From Halodurantibacterium daqingensis (lineage in GTDB: Bacteria > Pseudomonadota > Alphaproteobacteria > Rhodobacterales > Rhodobacteraceae), in NCBI RefSeq assembly GCF_042666235.1, contig NZ_JBHTFQ010000001.1, positions 248,001 to 312,000 on the forward strand: 64,000 nucleotides of DNA, given 5' to 3'. The notes beneath the pieces were generated by a model. That model had not been told where the DNA came from, did not search any database, and saw only the letters and a list, made by a program, of their open reading frames with translations. A program made the position numbers and the translations under genes. How positions within the stretch are numbered: position 1 is the stretch's first letter; every line of letters begins with the position of its first letter. Shown here one piece after another: positions 35,273-44,300 of this stretch.

Positions 35273-36142
35273 TCAGCCGGGCTTTTGCCGGGAAAGCTGC
35301 ACGGCCAGAATACCCAGCATGATGATCACGACGCCCGCCACGTCCAGCACGCCCAGCTGTTCGCCAAGCAGGACCGCAGCGATGGCCACCCCGAGAAAGG
35401 GGTTCAGGAAGTGGAATGTCGCGGCGCGTACCGCGCCGATCCGGTTGACCAGAAGAAACCAGACCCAGGTTGCGGCAAGGCCCGGCACCAGCGTCGTATA
35501 AAGGAAGGCCAGCACCAGTCGCACGTTCCAGTTGATCTCGGGCGCCTCAAAGGCAAGCGCCGGCACCGCAAGGATGGCGGCCCCCACCAGCATCTGCAGC
35601 CCGACGATCATCAGAAGGTTCCCGCCCGCCGAGGCGCCGCGCACGGCCAAGGTGGCGAAAGTCAGGGCAAGCACGCCGATCCCGCACAGCACCACCCCCG
35701 TCAGGTCAACGCCCCCCGACAGCCGCGCACCCATGATCAGCATGACCCCTGCCACGCCCGCGGCAAGGCCCGCGATCGCCAGTGGCTGCGGCCTGTCGCG
35801 ATAGACGAGCCAGCCGGCCAGTGCCACCAGAAGCGGCATGGTCGAGGCGATGATCGCGGCAAGAGACGCCTCGATCCGCTGCATCGCAATGAAGTTGAGC
35901 CCCAGATAAAGCGCGTTCTGGCACAATCCGAACAGGATGGTCGCCCGCCATTGCGCGCGGTTGAGCCGCCAGCTTTGCCCAAGTGCGGCGGCGATCGCGA
36001 TACCAATCAGCCCCGAGGCAAGAAAACGCAGCGACAGCGCCATCAGCGGTGGCGCATCCTGCACGATCATGCGTGCCGAGGTGAAGGCCGATGACCACAT
36101 GGCGGCAAAGGCCAGGCCCATCAGGATCGCGCGCAGGTCCAT
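35273..36142 (-). CDS. EamA/DMT-family transporter
   Basis: 289 aa, ten predicted transmembrane helices in two EamA repeats (FAAMWSSAFTSARMIVQDAPP in the first; PGLAATWVWFLLVNRIGAVRA in the second). Family members export amino acids or metabolites; the substrate is not identifiable. ATG 36142 was chosen because GGAG lies six bases upstream; a start at 36190 would add a non-hydrophobic extension. It is convergent with aroC. Confidence 0.88.
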   Translation of the reverse strand: MDLRAILMGLAFAAMWSSAFTSARMIVQDAPPLMALSLRFLASGLIGIAIAAALGQSWRLNRAQWRATILFGLCQNALYLGLNFIAMQRIEASLAAIIASTMPLLVALAGWLVYRDRPQPLAIAGLAAGVAGVMLIMGARLSGGVDLTGVVLCGIGVLALTFATLAVRGASAGGNLLMIVGLQMLVGAAILAVPALAFEAPEINWNVRLVLAFLYTTLVPGLAATWVWFLLVNRIGAVRAATFHFLNPFLGVAIAAVLLGEQLGVLDVAGVVIIMLGILAVQLSRQKPG

Positions 36143-36224
36143 GACATCTCCGGTGCTCGGACGAAAAGGGCCGCCCGAAGGCGACCCCATGCTTCCGGCA
36201 GGCAGGGCTGATCCTGCGGGCCGA

Positions 36225-36512
36225 TCAGTTGTTGACGCTGTCCTTGAGCGCCTTGGCGATCGTGACCTTGACGACCTTGTCGGCAGGCTTGGAAATCTGC
36301 TCGCCGGTTGCCGGGTTGCGCACCATGCGTTCGGGGCGGGCGCGGCAGGCGAACTTGCCCAGGCCCGGCAGCGTCACGGCGCCGCCTTCGGCCACTTCGC
36401 GGGTGATGAGCGTGGTCAGCGCATCAAGGGCCGAGCTTGCTGCCTTCTTGTCGGCGCCCATTTCCTCGGCCAGAGCGGCCACAAGCTGCGTCTTGGTCAT
36501 CGGTTTCGACAT
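36225..36512 (-). CDS. HU-family DNA-binding protein
   Basis: 95 aa histone-like protein. MTKTQLVAALAEEMGADKKA forms the dimerisation helices, and GAVTLPGLGKFACRARPERM with NPATGEQISKPA forms the beta arms with the tip motif (NPATG). ATG 36512 has GAGGAG upstream; the long frame back to 36626 is spurious. It bends and compacts DNA. The upstream region contains a GCCGCG/CGCGGC dyad at 36566-36583. Confidence 0.93.
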   Translation of the reverse strand: MSKPMTKTQLVAALAEEMGADKKAASSALDALTTLITREVAEGGAVTLPGLGKFACRARPERMVRNPATGEQISKPADKVVKVTIAKALKDSVNN

Positions 36513-36656
36513 TCTCGTCTCCTCGTCTCGGCCCCGGCTCACTCTGGGGCGTCTGTTATGGTTTCGCCGCGTTATATCGCGGCACATTCGCCTGCTACAC
36601 AATCTTTTAGTGATCTGCGCAAGCAAATTTCACCGAATTTAGGCTGTTTCCCGCCA
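36513..36656. other. AT-richer region upstream of the HU gene
   Basis: 144 bp between HU and the amn stop, visibly AT-richer than surroundings (36595-36650). It contains the inverted repeat GCCGCG-TTATAT-CGCGGC at 36566-36583. It probably holds the HU promoter; the dyad could be a promoter-overlapping operator or a terminator remnant for amn. Confidence 0.4.
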
Positions 36657-38141
36657 TCAAAGAAAGGCGGTTTCTTCAAAGCTGCGCAGTTTGCGGCTGT
36701 GAATCCGCTCAAGCGGCATGTCGCGCAGCCGCTCCATCGCACGGATTCCGATCCGCAGATGCCGGGCCACCTGAGTCTTGTAGAAATCGGTGGCCATGCC
36801 CGGCAGCTTCAGCTCGCCATGCAGGGGCTTGTCCGAGACGCACAGCAGGGTGCCATAGGGCACGCGGAAGCGAAAGCCATTGGCGGCGATCGTGGCACTT
36901 TCCATGTCCAAGGCGATGGCCCGCGACTGCGACAGCCGCTGCACCGGGCCGGACTGGTCGCGCAGCTCCCAGTTGCGGTTGTCGATCGTGGCGACGGTGC
37001 CGGTGCGCATGATCCGCTTGAGGTCATAGCCGCCCAGCCCCGTCACCTCGGCAACGGCTTCCTGCAGCGCGATCTGGATCTCGGCCAGGGCCGGGATCGG
37101 CACCCAGACCGGAAGGTCGTCATCCAGCACGTGATCCTCGCGCAGATAGGCATGAGCCAGAACGAAATCCCCCAGAGACTGGCTGTTGCGCAGCCCCGCG
37201 CAGTGCCCGACCATCAGCCAGGCATGTGGACGCAGAACCGCGATATGGTCGGTCGCGGTCTTGGCGTTCGAGGGGCCGACGCCGATGTTGACCAGGGTGA
37301 TGCCGGCACCATGCTCCCGCTTGAGGTGATAGCTGGGCATCTGCGGCAGTTTCATGAGCGTGGGCATCAGCCCGTCGGGATCGGTGATGACTGCATTCCC
37401 CGGGCCGACGAACTCGGTATAGCCGCTGTCGGGATCCGCCAGGGCCTGCCGGGCAAAGGCCTCGAATTCATCGACGTAGAACTGGTAGTTGGTGAACAGG
37501 ACGTGGTTCTGGAAATGCTCGGCGCCGGTGGCGGTGTAGTGGCTGAGCCGGGCCAGTGAATAATCGACCCTCTGGGCCGTGAAGGGTGCCAGCGGAACCG
37601 AGCCATCGGCATTGAGTACCGAAAAGCCGTTGACGATATCATCATTCGTGGTTGCAAGATCCGGGACATCGAATACATCGCGCAAGGAAAAGTCCAGCAC
37701 CCCTTCCTGTGGAACGTTGATGTCCGGGTTGCTGGCCACCGCAAAATGCACGGGAATCGGTGTTTCCGAAACGCCGATCTGCACCTCGACCCCGTGGTTG
37801 CGCATGATCAGGTCGATCTGCTGGCGCAGATAGTCACGAAACAGGTCAGGGCGGGTCACGGTGGTTGCATAGGTGCCGGGCCCCGGCACATGGCCAAAAC
37901 TGAGCCGGCTGTCGGCCTTGGCAAAGCTGGTCGTGGTGATGCGGATCTCGGGATAGAAGGCGCGATACCGCGCCTCGGGGCGCCCGCCGGTCACGGTTTC
38001 GCTGAAATGCTGGACAAGAAAGGCGGTGGCGGTGGCGTAAAGCTCCTCGAGTTGCGCGACCGCGTCGGCCGCATCCGAATAGAGCTGTGCGGGCGGCCGG
38101 GGCGGCGTCAGGATCGGAAGTGTTGCGTCACTGCTGTTCAT
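36657..38141 (-). CDS. amn: AMP nucleosidase
   Basis: 494 aa, hydrolysing AMP to adenine and ribose-5-phosphate. The N-terminal Amn-specific domain (TVTGGRPEARYRAFYPEI) precedes the nucleoside phosphorylase-like domain with LVNIGVGPSNAKTATDHIA, HAWLMVGHCAGLRNSQSLGD and ALDMESATIAANGFRF, the last carrying the catalytic ESAT-like segment. Length fits proteobacterial Amn. It helps set the AMP pool. Confidence 0.95.
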   Translation of the reverse strand: MNSSDATLPILTPPRPPAQLYSDAADAVAQLEELYATATAFLVQHFSETVTGGRPEARYRAFYPEIRITTTSFAKADSRLSFGHVPGPGTYATTVTRPDLFRDYLRQQIDLIMRNHGVEVQIGVSETPIPVHFAVASNPDINVPQEGVLDFSLRDVFDVPDLATTNDDIVNGFSVLNADGSVPLAPFTAQRVDYSLARLSHYTATGAEHFQNHVLFTNYQFYVDEFEAFARQALADPDSGYTEFVGPGNAVITDPDGLMPTLMKLPQMPSYHLKREHGAGITLVNIGVGPSNAKTATDHIAVLRPHAWLMVGHCAGLRNSQSLGDFVLAHAYLREDHVLDDDLPVWVPIPALAEIQIALQEAVAEVTGLGGYDLKRIMRTGTVATIDNRNWELRDQSGPVQRLSQSRAIALDMESATIAANGFRFRVPYGTLLCVSDKPLHGELKLPGMATDFYKTQVARHLRIGIRAMERLRDMPLERIHSRKLRSFEETAFL

Positions 38142-38210
38142 CTGCGGGGCCTTGGCCGGAAATCTTGCGTCATGGCGACATAAGGCCCAAATTCCGGCCC
38201 CGGCGCAAGC

Positions 38211-39107
38211 TTAACCCCGGCTGTGCCCGGGTTCCGGCTCTGGCGGCGCATCTGCGGGAACGATCAGAACATCGCTTGCCGCGTCGCGGATGACTTTCTG
38301 TGCCATGCTGCCCAGAACATTTGTCATCACGGTGTCCAGCCCGCGGGTGCCCATCACGATCAGGTCCACCCCGCGGGTGCGGGAAAGCTGGGTCAGAACC
38401 TCGGCCGGGGCGCCGGCAAAGACCCGCTGTCGGGCGCGGGGCCAGGGCTTGGCAAAGAGGGCAAGCTCGGCTCGGCCCGCCTCCATCAGCTCGTGGTAGA
38501 AGGCGGTGATCCTGTCCTGTGTCTGGCCGGAAAGCAGCAGCGCCTGTTCCATGTCCGCAGGCAGTTCGGCCACATGTGCCAGCTGAATGCGCGCCTGCGG
38601 GAAGATCCGGTTGGCGATCTGGGCGGCGGCGCTGCAGGCAGGCGAGAAATCCACCGCCACAAGCACGTTATAGTAATCACCCGGGGGTTGGCGCCGCGCG
38701 ATCAGGACCGGAACATGTGTGCGCCGCAGTACCCGATCAGCAGTCGATCCGATCATCTGCGTGCGCAGGTTGCGCCGTTCGTTCGGCCCCATGACGATGA
38801 AGTCGGCACCGAATTCTTCAACCGCACGCTCGATCGCCACGGCGGGGCGTCCAAAGCGCACCACGGGTGCGCCGGAAAGCCCTGCGTCACGCATCAGGGG
38901 CGCAAGCTCGGCCAGAACGGCGTCCTGCGCCGCCTTGCGCGCGGCAATCGCAAGACCTGTTGCCTGAACCGGCCCCGTGTGCAGCGCCGTGAGCACCGTC
39001 AGACGCGATCCACGACTGGCCGCGATCAGCCGTGCCCGTTCAAGCACATGGGCCGCGCGCGGACCGGGAAGAACGGCGGCAAGGATATGGCGGGGCATGG
39101 CATCCAT
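38211..39107 (-). CDS. Tandem universal stress protein
   Basis: 298 aa with two UspA domains. The second carries a complete G-x2-G-x9-G-S ATP-binding motif in GTRGLDTVMTNVLGSMAQ. The first has only a partial match (GPNERRNLRTQMIGSTADRV), so one nucleotide site per protein is likely. Start ATG 39107 or 39098 (MDAMPRHILAAVL) is ambiguous because neither has a clear ribosome-binding site. The role is stress survival; details unknown. Confidence 0.88.
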   Translation of the reverse strand: MDAMPRHILAAVLPGPRAAHVLERARLIAASRGSRLTVLTALHTGPVQATGLAIAARKAAQDAVLAELAPLMRDAGLSGAPVVRFGRPAVAIERAVEEFGADFIVMGPNERRNLRTQMIGSTADRVLRRTHVPVLIARRQPPGDYYNVLVAVDFSPACSAAAQIANRIFPQARIQLAHVAELPADMEQALLLSGQTQDRITAFYHELMEAGRAELALFAKPWPRARQRVFAGAPAEVLTQLSRTRGVDLIVMGTRGLDTVMTNVLGSMAQKVIRDAASDVLIVPADAPPEPEPGHSRG

Positions 39108-39122
39108 CCGGTAAGCTGCAAT

Positions 39123-39689
39123 TTACGGCCCATCATGGCGCAAAATAGTTACCAGCGTATCTCCGTAGCGCCGCTGGTCAAGTTGCCGGAGCGCAGGCGG
39201 GACCAGCGGCTGCGTGCTTTCCTCCCAGACCACCAGGGCGTCCGGGGCAAGCCAGCCGCCGGCAAGCGCTGCGGCCAGGGCCTTTTCGCCGAGGCCGCGC
39301 CCATAGGGTGGATCCAGAAACACCAGCGAAAAGGGCGCGCCCGGATTTGGCCCCAGCCGCGTAGCATCGCGTCGATGCAGGTCGGCTGCGCCACTGGCGC
39401 GCATCGTGTCGATATTGCGCCGGATCAGCGCACCGGCTGCAGTGCCGTCATCGACAAATGTCACCTGCGCGGCGCCGCGCGACAGCGCCTCAAGCCCCAG
39501 CGCACCGGTGCCGGCAAAAAGGTCAAGCACCCGCGCATTGCTGACCGGGTCGCCATAGCCGCCATTGATCAGCAGGTTGAAGATGCTTTCCCGCACCCGG
39601 TCGGCCGTGGGGCGCAGATGCGCCGCCTTGTCTCCCTTGCCGATGCTGGCAAGCCCGAGCCCGCGATGGATTCCGCCGATGATCCGCAT
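39123..39689 (-). CDS. rsmD: 16S rRNA (guanine966-N2)-methyltransferase
   Basis: 188 aa. The start MRIIGGIHRGLGL is followed by LRPTADRVRESIFNLL, SAM motif VLDLFAGTGALGLEALSRGA, VDDG and the catalytic FLDPPYGRG (N/D-PPY). It methylates the m2G966 site of 16S rRNA. The ferredoxin reductase stop abuts its ATG directly (TAGATG), suggesting coupling. Confidence 0.95.
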   Translation of the reverse strand: MRIIGGIHRGLGLASIGKGDKAAHLRPTADRVRESIFNLLINGGYGDPVSNARVLDLFAGTGALGLEALSRGAAQVTFVDDGTAAGALIRRNIDTMRASGAADLHRRDATRLGPNPGAPFSLVFLDPPYGRGLGEKALAAALAGGWLAPDALVVWEESTQPLVPPALRQLDQRRYGDTLVTILRHDGP

Positions 39690-40898
39690 CTAGGCCAGCA
39701 GCGTCTTGAGGTCGGTCTCGGGCGCCGCCAGCGCCTCGGGCGAGGGTGCTCGGCCCATCTCCAGCAGGCGCTTGCCGACCATGAAGGCCCGCGGGTCATT
39801 GATTGCATCGACGGCAAGGAAACGGTCGCCGCGGAAATACCAGAAGGACAGGCCCTTCGGCGCCGCATCGCGCCGGATCAACCGGTCATAGCCGCTGTTC
39901 AGCCCGGCGATCTGCAGCTTGACGTCATACTGATCCGACCAGAACCAGGGCACCGGCGCATAGTGGCGACCGGCCCCCATCATGTTGTCGGCGACAAGCT
40001 CGGCCTGGTCGATCGCGTTCTGCACGCTTTCCAGCCGCAGCCGGCCCGCGCCCCATGGGAACGAGGCGCAATCGCCCGCCGCCCAGATCGCCGGATCCGA
40101 GGTGCGCCCCATCGCATCGGTGGCGATGCCGTTGTCGATCACCACGCCGGCGGCCTCGGCCAGTGCCACATTCGGAACGATCCCCACGCCGACGATCACG
40201 AAATCCACCGGCAGTTCGCGCCCGTCGGACAGGCGCGCAGCCGCGACCCGTCCGTTTTCGCCCACCAGCGTCTCGAGCCCGATGCCTTCGCAGATCCTGA
40301 CCCCATGGCCTTGATGCAGGGCGCGGAAGAAGTCCGAGGTTTCGGGTGCGGCAACGCGTTGCAGGATGCGCGGCGCCATTTCGACCAGCGTCACATCCAA
40401 CCCGCGCTTGGCTGCAACCGCCGCGGCTTCGAGCCCGATGTAGCCTCCGCCGACCACAAGCACCTTCCGGCCCGGAACGAGCTCTGGCGCCATTGCATCG
40501 GTATCGGCCAGATCCCGCGCGACATAAACGCCCCCGAGGCTGCCGCCGAGATGTTCTGGCAGGCGCCGCGGCGTCGATCCGGTGGTCAGCGCAAGCTGAT
40601 CGTAGGCAAGCTCGTCCGGCCCCAGCCTGAGTCGGCGACGGGCCGTATCGATCCCGGTGACGAACTCGCCCAGCCGCAGCGTGATATTGTGATCCGCGTA
40701 AAAGCTGGTCGGGCGCAGGAACAGGCGTTCCAGGGGAATGTCGCCGGTCAGGTAACCCTTGGTCAGCGGTGGGCGTTGATAGGGTGGCACCGTTTCGGCG
40801 CCCACAAGCGTCAGCGGGCCATCATAGCCTCGGCTGCGCAACCGGGCCACAAGCGCGGCCCCGGCCTGCCCTGCACCCACAACCACAATTCCCCCCAT
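39690..40898 (-). CDS. NAD(P)/FAD-dependent ferredoxin reductase
   Basis: 402 aa. Two Rossmann folds: GIVVVGAGQAGAALVARL for FAD at the N-terminus and KVLVVGGGYIGLEAAAVA for NAD(P)H near residue 150. The FAD segment GRTSDPAIWAAGDCASFP is near residue 270, and the reductase C-terminal domain contains WFWSDQYDVKLQIAG. The family is ThcD/CamA-like, partnering a 2Fe-2S ferredoxin for P450s or dioxygenases. No partner gene is nearby. ATG 40898 follows AGGGGG; it is divergent from the peroxiredoxin gene. Confidence 0.92.
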   Translation of the reverse strand: MGGIVVVGAGQAGAALVARLRSRGYDGPLTLVGAETVPPYQRPPLTKGYLTGDIPLERLFLRPTSFYADHNITLRLGEFVTGIDTARRRLRLGPDELAYDQLALTTGSTPRRLPEHLGGSLGGVYVARDLADTDAMAPELVPGRKVLVVGGGYIGLEAAAVAAKRGLDVTLVEMAPRILQRVAAPETSDFFRALHQGHGVRICEGIGLETLVGENGRVAAARLSDGRELPVDFVIVGVGIVPNVALAEAAGVVIDNGIATDAMGRTSDPAIWAAGDCASFPWGAGRLRLESVQNAIDQAELVADNMMGAGRHYAPVPWFWSDQYDVKLQIAGLNSGYDRLIRRDAAPKGLSFWYFRGDRFLAVDAINDPRAFMVGKRLLEMGRAPSPEALAAPETDLKTLLA

Positions 40899-40978
40899 GG
40901 CGAACCCCCCCTCTGGTCGCTGTTTCGGAGCGAGCCTATATCTGTGGTCAGGGAAAACGCAACGCACGAGGGATTCTG

Positions 40979-41467
40979 ATGTCGATTTCTGTCAACGACC
41001 GGCTGCCGTCGGTCAATCTTGTCCGCATGGGGGCCTCCGGGCCCGAACAGGTCGCGCTGGACAGCCTGGTTCAGGGGCGCAAGGTGGTGATCTTTGCGGT
41101 GCCGGGGGCGTTCACGCCAACCTGCCATTCCGCTCATGTTCCCAGCTTCATCCGCACCTACAGCGCCTTCACTGAAAAAGGCATTGATGACATCATCTGC
41201 ATTTCGGTCAACGACCCCTTCGTCCTGAAAGCCTGGGGCGAGGCGACCGGCGCAACCGGGGCGGGCATTCACTTGCTGTCGGATGCGGATGGCAGCTTTA
41301 CCAAGGCGATCGGCATGGACTTCACTGCAGCCGCGGCTGGCCTTATCGGGCGCTCGAAACGCTATGCCATGATCGTCGAGGATGGCGTGGTGCGCGTGCT
41401 CAACCAGGAGGAGTCGCCGGGTACCTGCGAAATCTCGGGCGGCGAGGCACTGCTCGCCACGTTGTAA
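40979..41467 (+). CDS. Prx5-type peroxiredoxin
   Basis: 162 aa thiol peroxidase. The peroxidatic Cys is in PGAFTPTCHSAHVPSF near residue 48. The second region (ISVNDPFVLKAWGE) and RYAMIVEDGVVRVLNQEE are typical of Prx5/type II peroxiredoxins. It reduces peroxides using glutathione/glutaredoxin or thioredoxin. GAGGGA lies five bases before ATG 40979. The divergent position next to a flavoprotein reductase is suggestive, but there is no direct evidence of partnership. Confidence 0.94.
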   Translation: MSISVNDRLPSVNLVRMGASGPEQVALDSLVQGRKVVIFAVPGAFTPTCHSAHVPSFIRTYSAFTEKGIDDIICISVNDPFVLKAWGEATGATGAGIHLLSDADGSFTKAIGMDFTAAAAGLIGRSKRYAMIVEDGVVRVLNQEESPGTCEISGGEALLATL

Positions 41468-41477
41468 TGCCGCGGGC

Positions 41478-41774
41478 TCAGGTGGTGCGGGCTGCCTGAG
41501 CCTCATCCATGCGGCGCGCAAGTTCGGCATCCAGGTCAGTCAGTCCGCCCGCGTCATGCGTGGTCAGCGTGACATCGACCCGGTTATAGACATTGCGCCA
41601 TTCCGGGTGGTGATTCAGCCGCTCGGCCCACAGCGCGATCTCGGTCATCCAGGCGAAGGCGGCGCGGAACGTCGCGAACCGGAAGGTCTTGGTGATCGCG
41701 TCGCGCCCCTCTGTCGTGGCCCAGCCGGCTTCGGCAAGGCGACGGCGGCTTTCCTCGCTTGCGGGGGTGGTCAT
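41478..41774 (-). CDS. phhB: Pterin-4a-carbinolamine dehydratase
   Basis: 98 aa PCD/DCoH fold. The active-site signature is ERLNHHPEWRNVYNRVDVTLTTHDAGG (centre HHPEW, then VTLTTHD). It dehydrates pterin carbinolamine, recycling tetrahydrobiopterin or a related pterin. No phenylalanine hydroxylase gene is adjacent, so a role in molybdopterin or pterin repair is also possible. It overlaps the upstream acyltransferase gene by ATGA. Confidence 0.92.
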   Translation of the reverse strand: MTTPASEESRRRLAEAGWATTEGRDAITKTFRFATFRAAFAWMTEIALWAERLNHHPEWRNVYNRVDVTLTTHDAGGLTDLDAELARRMDEAQAARTT

Positions 41775-42961
41775 TCCTCGGCCTCGCTTGGTGTGGGTCC
41801 GCGGCGAAAGGGACCATAGGCGGTCAGGATCTCGATCTCTTCATCGGTCGTCGCGCGCTCCTCTTCCAGAAATCTGGCGACGGCGGCACGAAATCCGGGG
41901 TCGCCGATCCAGTGCAGCGAATGAACCGGCGTCGGAAGATAGCCGCGCGCCAGCTTGTGTTCGCCCTGTGCCCCGGCCTCGACTCGCGACAGGCCCAGTG
42001 CGATCGCATGGTCGATAGCCTGATAGTAACACAGTTCGAAATGCAGGAAGGGATGATCCTCGGTCGCGCCCCAGTAGCGCCCGAACAACGTGTCGCGCCC
42101 GATGAAGTTCAGCGCGCCCGCAACCCAGCGCCCGTTGCGCCGGGCCATCGCCAGCAGGATGTCGTCGCGCAGGTCCTGATGTGCAAGATCGAAAAACGCG
42201 CGCGTCAGGTAGGGGCGGCCCCATTTGCGGGCGCCCGTGTCCTGATAGAAGGTCCAGAACGCATCCCAGTGTTCGGGTTCGATGTCTTGCCCTGACAGAA
42301 GGTGAATTGTGCCTCCGAAGCCCTGGGCGGCAGCGCGCTCCTTGCGGATCGTTTTGCGCTTGCGCGAGGAGAGGGAAGCGAGAAAACCATCAAAGCTTGC
42401 GTAGCCCGCGTTGGTCCAGTGGAACTGCTGGGTGATGCGGTGCAGAAATCCCTGCGCCGATCCGGTCGCGGCCTCCTCTGCCGTGCAGAAGGTGACATGG
42501 GCCGAGGAGAGGCGGTTCTGCGCGGCGATCTGCGCGATGCCCGCCAGCAGCGCCTGCCGGCCGATCTCCTCCTGGCCCGGGCGACACAGAAGCCTGCGTC
42601 CGGTGGCGGGCGTGAAGGGCACGGCCGCCTGCAGCTTGGGGTAATACCGCTGGCCGGCCCTTTCCCATGCCGTGGCCCAGCTGTGGTCAAAGATATACTC
42701 GCCCTGGCTGTGGCCCTTGGCATAGAGCGGTGTCACCGCGATGATGTCGCCGCCCTGCCGCGCAACAAGATGGTGCGGCTGCCAGCCCGTGCCCGGCCCG
42801 ACCGAGCCCGAGCGTTCCAGCGTGTGCAGAAAGCGGTAGGTCGTGAACGGGTCGACCGGCCTGCCGCCATCGGCTGTCTCGGGGCAGGCGCAGGCATCCC
42901 AGTCAGACGGGCCGATGGCGGCGATTCTGTCGACGGCCGTGATCTCGATCTGAGCGGTCAT
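41771..42961 (-). CDS. COG3146-type N-acyltransferase (GNAT/FemAB-like)
   Basis: 396 aa with FemAB/GNAT-like halves. Recognisable segments are YIFDHSWATAWERAGQRYYPKL, given here in parts: FDHSWATAWERAG and RYYPKLQAAVPFTPATGRR. Others are SSRKRKTIRKERAAAQ, FGRYWGATEDHPFLHFELCY and EAGAQGEHKLARGYLPTPVHS. This is the uncharacterised COG3146 predicted N-acyltransferase family. The biological substrate is unknown. ATG 42961 was picked where homology-like sequence begins. It overlaps phhB and lies 49 bp from the GDPD gene on the same strand. Confidence 0.85.
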   Translation of the reverse strand: MTAQIEITAVDRIAAIGPSDWDACACPETADGGRPVDPFTTYRFLHTLERSGSVGPGTGWQPHHLVARQGGDIIAVTPLYAKGHSQGEYIFDHSWATAWERAGQRYYPKLQAAVPFTPATGRRLLCRPGQEEIGRQALLAGIAQIAAQNRLSSAHVTFCTAEEAATGSAQGFLHRITQQFHWTNAGYASFDGFLASLSSRKRKTIRKERAAAQGFGGTIHLLSGQDIEPEHWDAFWTFYQDTGARKWGRPYLTRAFFDLAHQDLRDDILLAMARRNGRWVAGALNFIGRDTLFGRYWGATEDHPFLHFELCYYQAIDHAIALGLSRVEAGAQGEHKLARGYLPTPVHSLHWIGDPGFRAAVARFLEEERATTDEEIEILTAYGPFRRGPTPSEAEE

Positions 42962-43010
42962 GCTGCCCCTGCGCTTGGACCCTTCGGACATGGTGCAGCC
43001 GGCGCGGCCG

Positions 43011-43775
43011 TCAAGACTGCGCTGCGGCATAGCCCTCGAAGGTAATGTTCTGGGCGATCCGGCGCGCCTCCTGCTCGGCCTCGGGGCTGCGGATCGTCCA
43101 GCACAGGATGGCCGCACCCGCGTCGCGCAACTGCTGCACCCGCGGCCGGTCGAGATCGCGCCATTCGTGCGAGATGAAGCAGGCGCCGGTGCGCTCATAG
43201 TCCGGGATGTCGCGCAGACGGTCCCGCGTTTCGGCCGGCACCAGCGCCCAATGCTCGGGCCGGTAGGCGCTGGTGGTCAGGCCGCGCGGTCGCTGCGGGC
43301 AGAGGCGCTGCATCTCGGCCACCGCATGCGGGTTGAAGGACATGAGCGCCACCGGCCCCTCATAACGCTCCAGCGCGCGTGCTGTGGCGGCCTCAAGCCG
43401 GCCGACGTTCGGCCCCAGGGCGCCGTCCTGATCCTTGATCTCGATCAGCAGCGGCACCTTCCCCGCGACGGTTTTCAGCACCTGCGCAAGGGTAGGGATG
43501 GTCTCGTCGCTGTCGCGCAGGCGGATCGTGCCAAGTTCTGCGGCCGTGCGGGCGCGCAGCGGCCCTTTCGCCTGCGTCAGGCGCGACAGGGTGTAATCAT
43601 GAAAGACCATCGCCTCGCCATCCGAGGAGATCTGCAGATCGATCTCGATACCGTATCCGGCGGCGACCGCCGCGCGCACCGCGGCAAGCGAGTTTTCGGG
43701 CCGCCCGTCGGCCTTGTCATGCAGCGCCCGGTGGGCGATGGGCCGATTCAGGAACCCCTGCGGGAGGCGGGGCAT
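43011..43775 (-). CDS. Glycerophosphodiester phosphodiesterase
   Basis: 254 aa GDPD-family TIM barrel. Catalytic motif IAHRALHDKADGRPENS (HR, then E-N) at the N-terminus, metal ligands in GIEIDLQISSDGEAMVFHDYTLSR, then LLIEIKDQ and a C-terminal WTIRSPEA. It hydrolyses glycerophosphodiesters to sn-glycerol-3-phosphate and an alcohol; no signal peptide, so cytosolic (UgpQ-like). It overlaps ridA by ATGA. Confidence 0.94.
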   Translation of the reverse strand: MPRLPQGFLNRPIAHRALHDKADGRPENSLAAVRAAVAAGYGIEIDLQISSDGEAMVFHDYTLSRLTQAKGPLRARTAAELGTIRLRDSDETIPTLAQVLKTVAGKVPLLIEIKDQDGALGPNVGRLEAATARALERYEGPVALMSFNPHAVAEMQRLCPQRPRGLTTSAYRPEHWALVPAETRDRLRDIPDYERTGACFISHEWRDLDRPRVQQLRDAGAAILCWTIRSPEAEQEARRIAQNITFEGYAAAQS

Positions 43776-44239
43776 CAGCGCACCTCGAAAACAGCTTCGA
43801 TCTCGACCGCCACGCCCCGGGGCAAGGCCGCCACACCCACGGCCGAGCGGCTGTGCCGCCCGGCATCCCCCAGAAGCGCGACAAACAGGTCCGAGGCGCC
43901 GTTGATCACCTCGGGCTGGTCCGTGAAATCGGCGGTGGAGTTGACGAAACCCGTCAGTTTTACCACCCGCACCAGCCGGCTCAGATCACCGTCCAGGGCT
44001 GCGCGCAGCTGCGCGATGAGGCTCAGCGCGCAGTGCCGGGCCGCTTCGGCGCCGGCTGCCGCATCCATATCCTGCCCGAGCCGCCCCTTGATCAGCCCTT
44101 CCGGGCCCTGGCTGATCTGCCCTGAGACGAACACCTGTGATCCCGTGCGCACGAACGGAAGGTAGTTGGCGGCGGGCGCGGGGGCCGGCGGAAGCTGCAG
44201 GCCCAGGTCCGCAAGGCGGGCGTCGATCATATCGGTCAT
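43775..44239 (-). CDS. RidA-family enamine/imine deaminase
   Basis: 154 aa. RidA/YjgF fold with NYLPFVRTGSQVFVSGQIS, then LRAALDGDLSRLVRVVKLTGFVNS (two adjoining parts), NGASDLFVALLGDAGRHSRSAVGVAALPRG and EIEAVFEV. It lies in the longer RidA subgroup, so the substrate may differ from 2-aminoacrylate. ATG 44239 has AGGAG seven bases upstream. Coupled to the GDPD gene downstream. Confidence 0.9.
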   Translation of the reverse strand: MTDMIDARLADLGLQLPPAPAPAANYLPFVRTGSQVFVSGQISQGPEGLIKGRLGQDMDAAAGAEAARHCALSLIAQLRAALDGDLSRLVRVVKLTGFVNSTADFTDQPEVINGASDLFVALLGDAGRHSRSAVGVAALPRGVAVEIEAVFEVR

Positions 44240-44300
44240 GCTGAGGCTCCTGTTGATTGTCGTCAGGCTAACCAAGCGCATCGACAACGAAAAGCCCCGA

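Noticed and set aside
38223..40979. 918-codon open frame antisense across usp, rsmD and ferredoxin reductase
   Set aside because: Spans three confident minus-strand genes; the translation lacks domains.
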